Origin: Streptomyces sp. TSRI0281
GTDB lineage: Bacteria; Actinomycetota; Actinomycetes; Streptomycetales; Streptomycetaceae
Length of the DNA stretch: 64,000 nt
Reading direction: 5' to 3'
Assembly: GCF_001905125.1 (NCBI RefSeq)
Contig: NZ_LWLE01000001.1
Coordinates: forward strand, 1 to 64,000
Shown here: piece after piece, positions 1 to 8,504 of the stretch
Layout of the letters: the number at the start of each line of letters is the position of its first letter
Numbering within the stretch: the first letter of the stretch is position 1
Notes under the pieces: generated by a model
What the model was told of the DNA's origin: nothing
The model's input: only the letters and a program-made list of their open reading frames with translations
Database searches by the model: none
Made by a program: the position numbers and the translations under genes

Positions 1-97
1 GGGGTTCGTGGGTGTGGGGTTCGTGGGTGTGGGGTGCGTGGGTGTGGGGTGCGTGGGTGTGGGGTGCGTGGGTGTGGGGTGCGTGGGTGTGGGGTGC
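1..97. repeat. 15-bp tandem repeat encoding a (TPTHP)n linker
   Basis: On the plus strand the unit is ggggtgcgtgggtgt, with a variant carrying ttcg in the first copies. At least six copies are visible and the array continues beyond the left edge. On the minus strand it reads in frame with the kinase as TPTHP/TPTNP. Such arrays usually change in copy number by slippage, altering linker length without a frameshift, because 15 is a multiple of three. Confidence 0.9.
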
Positions 98-1017
98 GCC
101 GGGTTCAGCGCCAGCGTGTGCGCCGCTGGGGGCGGGCCGGTGGGCACGGCCGTGGGGGGAGCGGGCTCGCGGATCGTTCCGGCGGCCGCGTCCGCCAGCA
201 TCCTGTCCAGTTCCTCGACGCCGGGGCGGGCGGGGATGTCCCTGGTCAGCAGGGCCTTCAGGACGGGGGTGAGGGCACCGGCCCGTACCGGCGGCGGCAC
301 CTCCTCGTCCAGCACGGCCGCCAGCGTGGCGAGTGTGGTGGCCTTGCGCAGCGGATGACGGCCCTCCACGGCGACGTACAGCATCATGCCGAGCGACCAG
401 AGGTCCGAGGACGGGTCGCCCTCGGTGCCCCGGATGCGTTCGGGCGCGATGTAGTCGGGTGAGCCGATGAGGGCACCGGTCATCGTCAGGCTGGTGGACT
501 CGCGGATCGCGGCGATGCCGAAGTCGGTGAGGACCGGGCGGCCGTCGGCGCGGAGCAGGACGTTGGCGGGCTTGACGTCGCGGTGGTGGATGCCCGCCGC
601 GTGGGCGGCGCGCAGCGCGGAGAGGATGCCCCGGCCGAGCTCGGCGGCCTCGGCCGGTTCCATCGGGCCCCGGGCCAGCCGCTCGTGGAGGGAGGCACCG
701 GGCACCAGCTCCATGACGATCCATGGGTAGCCGTCCTCGCCGGGGTCGACGATGTGGTGGACGGTGACCACGTTGGGGTGGTCCAGGCGGGCGAGCGCGC
801 GGGCCTCGCGCAGCACCCGGGCGCGCAGGGTGCGGGCCGCCTCCGGGTCGTACTCCTCCAGGGCGGGGTCCGGGGGCCGGACCTCCTTGAGGGCGACATC
901 GCGGTGCAGCGCCAGATCGTGGGCGCGCCAGACCATTCCCATGCCGCCGCTGCCGAGCCGCTCCACCAGCGTGAAGCGGCCGTCGATCACCCGTCCCGAG
1001 GGGGCCTCTGCGCTCAT
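1..1017 (-). CDS. Serine/threonine protein kinase, C-terminus cut by window edge
   Basis: Hanks-type kinase that phosphorylates Ser/Thr on proteins in the cytoplasm. Motifs in order are the glycine loop GSGGMG, the ATP lysine in DVALKEV, the catalytic loop HHRDVKPANVLL and the metal-binding LTDFG, all intact, so it should be active. The kinase lobe takes up about the first 265 residues. After it comes a Pro/Ala/Thr-rich linker ending in a 15-bp tandem repeat that encodes TPTHP units. No membrane segment or PASTA domain is visible before the edge, so the output domain is unknown. The start is the ATG at 1017 (MSAEAPSGR), which places the glycine loop at the usual distance. The next gene, ku, runs in the same direction 154 bp upstream, so a shared transcript is possible but not shown. 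Confidence 0.9.
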   Translation of the reverse strand, partial: MSAEAPSGRVIDGRFTLVERLGSGGMGMVWRAHDLALHRDVALKEVRPPDPALEEYDPEAARTLRARVLREARALARLDHPNVVTVHHIVDPGEDGYPWIVMELVPGASLHERLARGPMEPAEAAELGRGILSALRAAHAAGIHHRDVKPANVLLRADGRPVLTDFGIAAIRESTSLTMTGALIGSPDYIAPERIRGTEGDPSSDLWSLGMMLYVAVEGRHPLRKATTLATLAAVLDEEVPPPVRAGALTPVLKALLTRDIPARPGVEELDRMLADAAAGTIREPAPPTAVPTGPPPAAHTLALNPAHPTPTHPTPTHPTPTHPTPTHPTPTNPTPTNP

Positions 1018-1171
1018 GGGCCGTAGCGTACGGGGGCGGTGGGACAGCGGTCGTCCGGGGCCGGGTCAGCTGCCCACGACGACCCCGTGTCCTATGGGGA
1101 CGATCTCCAGAGGACGTTCCCATGGGGATGTTCCGATGGGGCGTCCTTGCGGGGCGTTCCCTGCGGGGTGT

Positions 1172-2326
1172 TCAGGCCGAAGCGCGCTTTCGGGGCGAGG
1201 ACCGCTCCGTCTTCTTCGTGGTGCTTCGGCTGCTGGACGCCGTCTTCTTCGCAGCGGTGCTCTTCGCCGCCGTCTTCTTCGCCGCGGTCTTCTTCGTCGG
1301 CGACTGCGCGGATGTCTTCTTGGCCGTTGCCGTGGACTTCTTCGCGCCGGTCGCCTTGGGGGCGGACTTCTTGGCGGTGGAGGCCGTGCCACCGCCCGAG
1401 CGGGTCACCGTCTTGCCGGTCGGGGTCCGGTGCGTCGTCTTCTGCGTCGTCTTCTGTGCCTTCTTCTGTGCCGTCTTCCTTGCCGGTTTCCGGAGGGGAT
1501 GGACCTCGGCCACCTCTCCCCCGGTCTCCTCCCCGTCCCCCTCCTCGCCGCGGGACTTCTTCGCCGCGCGGACGCTGTTCTCCAGGGCCGCGATCAGGTC
1601 GATGACCTTGCCGCCGCCGGAGTCCGCCGCCGCGGCCGGCTCCGTCGCCTCGCCGGATGCCTTGGCGGCGATCAGCTCCTCGACGGCCTCGCGGTAGTCG
1701 TCGTGGAGGGTGTCCATGTCGACCTCGCCGAGGGTGTCCATCAGGGCGTCCGCCAGGTCGAGTTCGGCGTCGCGGACCGTCACGTCGGTCTCCGGGGCCA
1801 CGCCCTCGGGGGCGCGGATCTCGTCCGGCCACAGCAGTCCGTGCATCGCGATGACGTCGTCGACCACGCGCAGCATGCCGAGCCGCTCGCGCCCGCGCAG
1901 CGCGTACTTGGCGACGGCGACCTTCCGGCTGCGCTTCAGCGCCTCGCGCAGCAGGGTGTACGGCTTGGCGGCCGGGACGCCGTTGGCGGAGAGGTAGTAC
2001 GCCGCGTCCATCTGGAGCGGGTCGATCTCGTCGGCGGGCACGAAGGCGACGATCTCGATCGTCCTGGCCGTGGGCAGCGGGAGGGAGGCCAGGTCGTCAT
2101 CGGTGATCGGGATCATCGTGCCGTCGGCGTCCTCGTACGCCTTGCCGATCTCGGCGGTGGTCACCTCCTGCTCGTCCAGTTCGCACACCTTGCGGTACCG
2201 GATCCGGCCACCGTCGGCGAGGTGGATCTGCCGGAAGGAGATCGAGTGGTTCTCGGTGGCGTTCACCAGCTTGATCGGAATGCTGACGAGCCCGAAGGAG
2301 ATCGCGCCGTTCCATATGGACCTCAC
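1172..2326 (-). CDS. ku: Ku, DNA end-binding protein of bacterial NHEJ
   Basis: Homodimeric Ku encircles double-strand DNA ends and recruits LigD-type enzymes. The N-terminus MRSIWNGAISFGLVSIPIKL is the highly conserved Ku start, and the Ku core covers about residues 1-260. The remaining roughly 120 residues form a basic tail dominated by Lys, Ala and Thr (KKTAAKKTAAKS-type repeats), like eukaryotic H1 tails. Such tails are known in actinobacterial Ku proteins and in the family help DNA threading and ligase stimulation. The start codon is GTG. It is divergent from the LigD-type polymerase gene with only 59 bp between the starts, so the two repair genes probably share a bidirectional promoter. 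The 384-aa length is at the long end for bacterial Ku because of the tail. Confidence 0.97.
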   Translation of the reverse strand: MRSIWNGAISFGLVSIPIKLVNATENHSISFRQIHLADGGRIRYRKVCELDEQEVTTAEIGKAYEDADGTMIPITDDDLASLPLPTARTIEIVAFVPADEIDPLQMDAAYYLSANGVPAAKPYTLLREALKRSRKVAVAKYALRGRERLGMLRVVDDVIAMHGLLWPDEIRAPEGVAPETDVTVRDAELDLADALMDTLGEVDMDTLHDDYREAVEELIAAKASGEATEPAAAADSGGGKVIDLIAALENSVRAAKKSRGEEGDGEETGGEVAEVHPLRKPARKTAQKKAQKTTQKTTHRTPTGKTVTRSGGGTASTAKKSAPKATGAKKSTATAKKTSAQSPTKKTAAKKTAAKSTAAKKTASSSRSTTKKTERSSPRKRASA

Positions 2327-2385
2327 CGTTCACCCCTTTTGCCGGTAATAACCTCTTGGGTCGTCTTTCATGTGATTCTTATCGT

Positions 2386-3282
2386 ATGACGCCCATCACG
2401 GAGGTGGAGGGGCGGCGCCTGGCGCTCAGCAATCTCGACAAGGTGCTGTACCCGGCCACCGGGACCACCAAGGGTGAGGTGCTGCACTACTACGCGGCCA
2501 CAGTGGCGGGGGCGCTGCTCGCCCATCTGTACGACCGGCCCGTGTCCTTCCTGCGCTATCCGGACGGCCCCGACGGCCAGCGTTTCTTCACCAAGAATCC
2601 GCCGCCCGGTACGCCCGGCTGGGTGCGTACGGCCGCCGTGCCCCGCCACGAGGGCGAGCATGCCCGGCAGGTGCTCGTCCAGGATCTGCCCTCGCTGGTG
2701 TGGGCGGCGAACCTGGTGGTGGAATTCCACACTCCGCAGTGGCGGGCGGACGCGCCCGGGATGGCCGACCGGCTGGTGTTCGACCTGGACCCCGGCGCTC
2801 CCGCGAGCGTCGTGGAGTGCTGCGCGGTGGCGCTCCGGCTGCGCGAGCGGCTGGCCGCCGACGGACTCCTCGCGTACGGGAAGACGTCCGGGTCCAAGGG
2901 ACTGCATCTGCTCGTGCCGCTGGAGCCCACCCCTTCCGGCCAGGTGTCCGCGTACGCGAAGGGGCTGGCCGTGGAGGCGGCGAACGCCCTGCCGGAGCTG
3001 GTCGTGCACCGGATGACCCGGGCCCTGCGGCCGGGGAAGGTCTTTGTCGACTTCAGTCAGAACGCCGCCGCGAAGACGACCGCCACCCCCTACACTCTGC
3101 GGGCCAGAACGGAACCCACCGTCTCCGCACCCGTCACCTGGGAGGAGATCGAGGGCTGCCGGGCACCCGGTGAGCTGGTGTTCCTGGCCGGTGACATGGC
3201 GGCGCGGCTGGAACGGTACGGGGATCTGCTCGCCCCGTTGATCAACCCGAACCGGGCGCGGCCGCTGCCCGTGGATCATTAG
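2386..3282 (+). CDS. ligD: LigD-type primase-polymerase domain protein (stand-alone)
   Basis: NHEJ polymerase of the archaeo-eukaryotic primase superfamily, which adds ribonucleotides or short gap fills at Ku-bound ends. The catalytic metal motif is DLDPG (in LVFDLDPG), followed by the nucleotide-binding region TSGSKGLHLL, both typical of LigD POL domains. The protein is 298 aa and holds only the polymerase domain. The ligase and nuclease domains fused to it in Mycobacterium LigD are absent and must be encoded elsewhere. The start chosen is the ATG at 2386 (MTPITEVEG), ten codons inside the longest frame. There is no clear Shine-Dalgarno sequence before it, consistent with a leaderless or near-leaderless message. 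It is divergent from ku. Confidence 0.93.
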   Translation: MTPITEVEGRRLALSNLDKVLYPATGTTKGEVLHYYAATVAGALLAHLYDRPVSFLRYPDGPDGQRFFTKNPPPGTPGWVRTAAVPRHEGEHARQVLVQDLPSLVWAANLVVEFHTPQWRADAPGMADRLVFDLDPGAPASVVECCAVALRLRERLAADGLLAYGKTSGSKGLHLLVPLEPTPSGQVSAYAKGLAVEAANALPELVVHRMTRALRPGKVFVDFSQNAAAKTTATPYTLRARTEPTVSAPVTWEEIEGCRAPGELVFLAGDMAARLERYGDLLAPLINPNRARPLPVDH

Positions 3283-3537
3283 CACGGGGCCGGCCGGGGC
3301 GGGAACGGGCAGGCGGGACGCTGTGCGGCGGCGGTCGCGCCCCGTGCCGCCCGGCGTTCCGGCCATGAAGTGGTCATGACCTGGTCATGGCACGAGGAAA
3401 GGCCGCAAGTGGTGGGTGGATTGTCCGGGCCGTGGTGCACACTCTGCCCAGACGCTTCTTCGGAGCGTGCCGGAAGGGTGTGCCGGAAGACTGTGCGCCA
3501 CTTCCGGGCGCTGCCGTAATCGTGGGGAGGGCATGGC

Positions 3538-5826
3538 GTGTTCGCGGGGATCGACGAGGTCGACTGGGCTTCGATGGAGCATGCCTACGGACCGGCCGAC
3601 GATGTGCCCGGTCTCCTGCGGGGGCTCGCCTCCGCGGATCCGGCGGTGCGCGAGAGCGCGCTCGACGGGATGTACGGGGCGGTTCACCACCAGGGCGATG
3701 TCTACGCCTGCACACTCGCGTGCATCCCGTTCCTGTTCGAACTGGCCGTGGATCCGGGCGTACAGGACCGGGGCAGTGTGGTCGAGCTGCTCACCAGCAT
3801 CGGCGGGTTCGATCTGGACGAGGACGACGAGGACGAGATCGATGAGGACGAGATCGAGGGCGCCGCGAACTACGCCATGGCGGCGGCCGCGGTCACCGCG
3901 GGGGCGGGGGTGTTCTTCGAGCTGATCGCCGACGAGGACCCCGGGGTGCGGCTCGCGGCCCCGCTGGCCCTCGCCACCCTGCACCGGCACCCGGTGCGGG
4001 TACTCGCGCTGCTGCGGGAGCGGCTGCCGGTGGAGGCGGACGAGGAGGTACGGCTGGCGCTCGTCGAAGCGGCCGGGCGGGTCGCCCTCCGGCACCGCCC
4101 GCTGGCCGGCCGGGTGGCGGAATGGCTGAGCCTCCTGGCGGCTCAGGCGTACGCGCCGGGGCTGCGCCTGGCCGCCCTGGCCCAGCTGGCGCGCTGCGCC
4201 CCGGACGTCCTGCCCGGCGATGTCGTGCCGGTGGTCTCCGGGCTCCTGGGCGAGCTGCGCTCCACGACCGGCACGCCCCCGGAAGCGAGGGTGGAGGCGG
4301 AGGCGCATACGGGCGCGGAAGCCGGTACGGATACGGGCGCGGGCGTGGTCACGGGCCCGCCCCCGGGAGCGGGCCCGTCGCCGGACCCGGGCCTGTCGCC
4401 GGATGCGGGTCTGTCGCCGGATACGGAGTCCGAGGCCGCATCGGACGCCGAGCCGGACGCGGAGCCCTGTACCGGCGGGAAGACCCCCGTCGTGGAGCAG
4501 GCGCCGCCGACCCTCGTCGGACAGTTTCGCGCGCTGTCCGCCGAGGAGTACGTCGGCCGCAGCGCCCCGTGGACCGCCGACCTGCTCCGCACCCTGCACG
4601 TCGGGCTCGACGACCGGGTGAACGACCGGACCGCCCTGCTCACCGACCAGCTGCGCAGCCCCGACCGCTGGCAGCGCATCGACGCGGTGCGGATGAGCGG
4701 CGGGCTGATCCGCGCCTGGCGCGGCTCGTACGACGGTCTCGTCCGGCTGGTCGGGGAGCAGCTCGCGGACCCCGAGCCCCGGCTGGCCGACGCCGCCTCG
4801 CACGTTCTCGAAGAGCTGTTCGGCCTGGCGGCCCCCGCCGCGGACGCCCTGGCGGCTCGGCTGGCCGCCGACCCCGGCGGCTGGGTCAAGGAGTGGGCCA
4901 GCGGTCCTCCCGGCCTCGGCTCCACCGTGAAGGCGCTGGCCCGGCTCGGCGACGCCCGTGCGGTGCCCGCGCTGGCGGCGGCGCTGGAGCAGCCCGAGGT
5001 GCCGCACGACGTGGGGTACGCCATCGGCCACCTCGGTGCCGCCGCCGCGCCGCTCGCACAGGCGCTGCGGCGCAGGCTCGGCGAGGTCGGCCTCGACGAG
5101 GGGGCCTACGACCGGGCGAGCCCGCTGCTGTCCGGGCTGACCGGGCTGCGGGCGGGCGAGGCGGCGCCCGAGGTGCTGCGGGTGCTGCGCGGGGCGCCCG
5201 AGTACCGGGGCGAGTGGCTGCGTACGGCGGCGTTGCGGGCGCTCGGTTCGTTCGGGCCCGCGGCGCGCTGTGCCGTGCCGGAGCTGCGGGCCCTGATCCG
5301 GCGGCCGGGGACCGTGGCGGCCACGGAGGCGGCCGACGCGCTCTGGGCGGTCGCCGGGGACGCCGACGCCGTGCTGCCCGTGCTGATCGAGGGCCTCCGG
5401 ACGGAGCATGTGCACGACCGGCGGACGGCGGCGGCGGCGCTGGGCAGGCTCGGGCCGCACGCGCTGGTGGTCGCGCCCCGGCTGCGGGCGCTCCTGGAGC
5501 ACGAAGAGCTGTGGCTGCGGGTGGACGCCGCGATCGCGCTCTGGGAGGTGTCGGGGCGGACCGAGGAGACCGTTCCGGTGCTCCTCGCCGCCTGGGAGAA
5601 GAACCGGCATGTCCGAGTCCGGGTGGCGGAATGCCTGGCGCGGATGGGTCCCGCTGGTGCAGGCTCGGGAGCAGCGCATGTGCTGCGCGCCGAGCTCGTC
5701 TCCGTACGCCGCCACAACGCCATGGACGGCGGATACGGCAGCCATGACACGTACGAGGACGAGAGGCTCCTGGCACTGTGCCGGCAGGCGCTTCACGGGA
5801 AGACGGGGAGAGGGACCAGAGCATGA
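3538..5826 (+). CDS. HEAT-repeat protein
   Basis: A 762-residue alpha-helical repeat protein. Pairs of amphipathic helices recur throughout, for example around ADPAVRESALDGM, EDPGVRLAAPLALATL and ADALWAVAGDADAVLPVL, as expected of HEAT/PBS-lyase-type scaffolds that bind proteins. An acidic stretch (about residues 97-110) and a Pro/Asp/Ala/Gly-rich low-complexity linker (about residues 245-315) split it into two solenoids. No signal peptide or membrane segment is seen, so it should be cytoplasmic. The GTG start at 3538 has GGGGAGG about 10 bases upstream; a later ATG at residue 13 is an alternative. The stop overlaps the next gene's start (ATGA), so the two are translationally coupled. The partner is unknown. 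Confidence 0.85.
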   Translation: MFAGIDEVDWASMEHAYGPADDVPGLLRGLASADPAVRESALDGMYGAVHHQGDVYACTLACIPFLFELAVDPGVQDRGSVVELLTSIGGFDLDEDDEDEIDEDEIEGAANYAMAAAAVTAGAGVFFELIADEDPGVRLAAPLALATLHRHPVRVLALLRERLPVEADEEVRLALVEAAGRVALRHRPLAGRVAEWLSLLAAQAYAPGLRLAALAQLARCAPDVLPGDVVPVVSGLLGELRSTTGTPPEARVEAEAHTGAEAGTDTGAGVVTGPPPGAGPSPDPGLSPDAGLSPDTESEAASDAEPDAEPCTGGKTPVVEQAPPTLVGQFRALSAEEYVGRSAPWTADLLRTLHVGLDDRVNDRTALLTDQLRSPDRWQRIDAVRMSGGLIRAWRGSYDGLVRLVGEQLADPEPRLADAASHVLEELFGLAAPAADALAARLAADPGGWVKEWASGPPGLGSTVKALARLGDARAVPALAAALEQPEVPHDVGYAIGHLGAAAAPLAQALRRRLGEVGLDEGAYDRASPLLSGLTGLRAGEAAPEVLRVLRGAPEYRGEWLRTAALRALGSFGPAARCAVPELRALIRRPGTVAATEAADALWAVAGDADAVLPVLIEGLRTEHVHDRRTAAAALGRLGPHALVVAPRLRALLEHEELWLRVDAAIALWEVSGRTEETVPVLLAAWEKNRHVRVRVAECLARMGPAGAGSGAAHVLRAELVSVRRHNAMDGGYGSHDTYEDERLLALCRQALHGKTGRGTRA

Positions 5827-6140
5827 TCATTTTTGGTACGCGGGGCTATCTGTACCAGTTGGCCATCCTGACGATGGTGTGCGGCTGGTGCGGCAATCCG
5901 GCCGCGCACACGCTGCGCAAGCGGGTCACAAAGTTCACGCTGTTCTTCGTGCCGCTGTTCCCGTTCTCGACGAAGTTCGCGACGCAGTGCACCTTCTGCG
6001 GCGGGGAGCAGCAGATCCCGAAGGAGCAGGCCGACGCCCTGCTCGCCCAGCACCACGCCGGGCAGGACGGCAACCCGTACGGCCAGGCGCAGCAGCAGCC
6101 CGGTTACGCGCCGCCCGGACAGAACCCGTACCAGCGCTGA
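5823..6140 (+). CDS. Small zinc-ribbon protein
   Basis: A 105-aa protein with two CxxC knuckles, CGWC near residue 21 and CTFC near residue 57, that should chelate one zinc. A hydrophobic strip (FTLFFVPLFPF) lies between them, which suggests membrane contact. A Gln/Gly/Pro-rich tail (QAQQQPGYAPPGQ) follows. The architecture matches the conserved actinobacterial zinc-ribbon_15 family, whose function is not known. The ATG start at 5823 lies inside the stop of the HEAT-repeat gene, giving a four-base ATGA overlap, so it is co-translated with it. I infer that the two work together. Confidence 0.85.
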   Translation: MIIFGTRGYLYQLAILTMVCGWCGNPAAHTLRKRVTKFTLFFVPLFPFSTKFATQCTFCGGEQQIPKEQADALLAQHHAGQDGNPYGQAQQQPGYAPPGQNPYQR

Positions 6141-6293
6141 CGTGGGACCGGGGGCCGCGACGCCACAGGGCCGCGTTCGCCCGGACCACCCCGCACAGCT
6201 ATCGCCATATCGCTGCATAACATCATGAAATAGGCATTGCGCGTCCCTTTCCGTCTAGGGTGTAGGCCCTGTCGTCGAAGAGGAGGCCGCGCC

Positions 6294-7070
6294 GTGCGTC
6301 CGCACCACGTTCCGACGCCGGCCCGCGCCGCCGCGGCCGTCGGCGCCGCGCTGGCGCTGCTCTGCGGCTGCGGCGCCGCCGGGGGGCTGGAGAGCGCCGG
6401 GCGCACGCCGTCCGCCGTCGAACCCTCCCTGCTCTGGCCGGATCTGCCCGCCGCCTCGGCCGCCCCGTACGACTACGGGGAGGGCGAGACCGCCCGTATC
6501 CCCGGCATCCGGGTCCCGGACGGCAAGGTGCGCGCGCTGGACCCGGTGGCCGTGGTGCGGGCGGGACTGAAGGCCCACCCCGACCGGGACAGCGGCACCG
6601 ACGAGCTCCCGCAGGAGACCGTCCGGCGGCTGAACACATGCGGCGGACAAGCCCGCACCTGCCCGGTCCTCGCTCCGTATTTCCGCGATCTGACCGGTGA
6701 CGGGAAGGACGAACTCGTCCTGGGCATCACGCTGCCCGACCGCCAGCTCGCCGTACGGGTCTACATGGCCGACCGGGGCGGGCTGATCCGGATCATGTCC
6801 ACCGCGGACGCGGTGATCAGCGTGCAGCTGGCGGGCCGCGACCTGATCATGCGGTCGCCTTCGGCAATCACCGGCTACGAGTACCGCACGGCCTGGACCT
6901 GGGACGACCAGCAGCACGCGATGCTGCCCACCAGGGACGAGATCCTGCGCATGCCCCGGCAGCGGAACCCGGCCCCCACCCCTACCACCTCACCGTCCCC
7001 CTCCGTCTCCCCGGCCGCCTCCGACGCCGTCTCCCCGGCCGCCTCCGACGCCGCGCCGGGGCAGCGATGA
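6294..7070 (+). CDS. Putative lipoprotein paired with a sensor kinase
   Basis: A secreted lipoprotein of 258 aa. It has an Arg/His N-terminus, a hydrophobic Ala/Leu core and a lipobox LCGC, so the acylated cysteine should be near residue 26. The body contains a Ca-binding-like DLTGDGKDELVLG segment, as seen in FG-GAP/EF-loop-like surface proteins, and the C-terminus is Pro/Ser/Ala-rich. The GTG start at 6294 is favoured by AGGAGG about 8 bases upstream and because it directly precedes the signal peptide. It overlaps the following sensor kinase by ATGA. A lipoprotein coupled to a kinase recalls CseA/CseC of Streptomyces, where the lipoprotein tunes signalling, but sequence alone does not show orthology. 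Confidence 0.75.
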   Translation: MRPHHVPTPARAAAAVGAALALLCGCGAAGGLESAGRTPSAVEPSLLWPDLPAASAAPYDYGEGETARIPGIRVPDGKVRALDPVAVVRAGLKAHPDRDSGTDELPQETVRRLNTCGGQARTCPVLAPYFRDLTGDGKDELVLGITLPDRQLAVRVYMADRGGLIRIMSTADAVISVQLAGRDLIMRSPSAITGYEYRTAWTWDDQQHAMLPTRDEILRMPRQRNPAPTPTTSPSPSVSPAASDAVSPAASDAAPGQR

Positions 7071-8368
7071 AGAGGCGCGGGCTTCGCACACCCTCCTGGA
7101 CCGCGACCCTCACCTGGAAGTCCGCGGTCTTCCTCACCCTGATGTGCTGCACGCTCGCCGCCCTGCTGGGCGTCCTGGTGCACACCGCCGTGACCCGGCA
7201 GACGGTCGGCCACGCCCGCGAGAAGGCCCTGGACCGGCTGGAGGAGGTCACCAGGGCGTACGAGGCCGGCGAACCGCTCCCCCAGGGCTCGGGGGTCGAT
7301 CCGGCGGGCCTGCCCGCGTCGCTGCGCTCCCTGGCCGTGGGTGGCGAGCAGGGCACGGTGGTCACCGACGACGCGGGCCACCCGGCGATGTGGGCGGCGG
7401 GTCCGGCCGACGGCCGCGCGCTCGCCACCTGGATCGACTACAGCCAGAGCGCCCGCACGATCAGCGGCCTCGACCGGGCGATCGTCGGCTCCTCGCTGCT
7501 GGCCATCGCCGCCACGCTCCTGGTCGGCCTGTTCGCCGTCAGCCGGGTGACCCGGCGGCTGCACCAGAGCGCCCGGGTGGCGCGCCGGATCAGCGCGGGC
7601 GACCTCGACGCCCGGGTCCACGACCCCCGTACCGCACGCCCGGCGCGGGCCCAGGACGAGGTGGCGATCGTCGCCGGCGCCCTGGACACCATGGCCTCCA
7701 CGCTCCAGCACAAGCTGCAGACCGAGCAGCGGTTCACCGCCGATGTGGCGCACGAACTGCGCACCCCGCTGACCGGGCTGTCGGCCGCCGCCGAACTGCT
7801 GCCGCCCGGCCGCCCCGCCGAACTGGTCCAGGACCGGGTCCGGGCGATGCGGGCGCTGACCGAGGACCTGCTGGAGATCTCCCGGCTCGACGCCCGTACC
7901 GAACAGATCGATCCCGCCGTGCACGAACTGGGGCCGGTCGCCGAGCGGGTGGTCCGGGTCTCCGGTACGGACACCGAGGTACGGATCACCCGCTCGGCCC
8001 GGGTCGAGACGGACCGGCGGCGGCTGGAGCGGGTGATCGGCAACCTGGTCGCCAACGCCCACCGGCACGGCCGCCCGCCGGTGGTGCTGAGCGTCGAAGG
8101 CCCCGTGGTGACCGTGCGCGATCACGGGGCGGGGTTCCCGGCGTACCTGCTCGACGGCGGGCCGCAGCGGTTCCGTACGGACGGCAGCGGGAAGGGCCAC
8201 GGGCTCGGCCTGACCATCGCCGTGGGCCAGGCACGGGTGATCGGGGCGGAGCTGGTCTTCGCCGACGCGGCGGACGGCGGGGCGGTGGCGCGACTGACGC
8301 TGCCGGAGTACGTGCCGCCCGACGACGACCCGGCTCCGGAATCCCCCGGCCCCCCGCCGGCCCCCTGA
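7067..8368 (+). CDS. Membrane sensor histidine kinase, no response regulator nearby
   Basis: 433 aa. One membrane helix near residues 20-45 and a second near 140-160 enclose an extracytoplasmic domain of about 95 residues. A HAMP-like segment follows, then the H-box DVAHELRTPL (His near 229), the N-box NLVANAHRHG and the G-box GKGHGLGL. All catalytic motifs are present, so autophosphorylation should be possible. The C-terminus is Pro-rich. It overlaps the lipoprotein gene by four bases. No receiver-domain gene adjoins it; the nearest response regulator in the window is 31 kb away with its own kinase. The downstream SEDS/transpeptidase pair suggests a cell-envelope role, but that is inference from position. 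Confidence 0.9.
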   Translation: MKRRGLRTPSWTATLTWKSAVFLTLMCCTLAALLGVLVHTAVTRQTVGHAREKALDRLEEVTRAYEAGEPLPQGSGVDPAGLPASLRSLAVGGEQGTVVTDDAGHPAMWAAGPADGRALATWIDYSQSARTISGLDRAIVGSSLLAIAATLLVGLFAVSRVTRRLHQSARVARRISAGDLDARVHDPRTARPARAQDEVAIVAGALDTMASTLQHKLQTEQRFTADVAHELRTPLTGLSAAAELLPPGRPAELVQDRVRAMRALTEDLLEISRLDARTEQIDPAVHELGPVAERVVRVSGTDTEVRITRSARVETDRRRLERVIGNLVANAHRHGRPPVVLSVEGPVVTVRDHGAGFPAYLLDGGPQRFRTDGSGKGHGLGLTIAVGQARVIGAELVFADAADGGAVARLTLPEYVPPDDDPAPESPGPPPAP

Positions 8369-8504
8369 AGCCGACGGGGCGTCCGGGCCGGGGGCGTGGC
8401 CCCCGGCCATCCGGGCCCTGGGCGTGGCTCCCGGCCCTCTGCCGCATTGCGGACGCGCTGCGACATAAGGGAAATACCGCACGCCTCTTGCTACGTTGCG
8501 TGGC

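Noticed and set aside
3385..5796. Very long open frame opposite the HEAT-repeat gene
   Set aside because: It is the mirror of a GC-rich gene: Arg/His/Gln/Pro-dominated translation with no domain, and the plus-strand frame has the proper third-position bias and HEAT helices.
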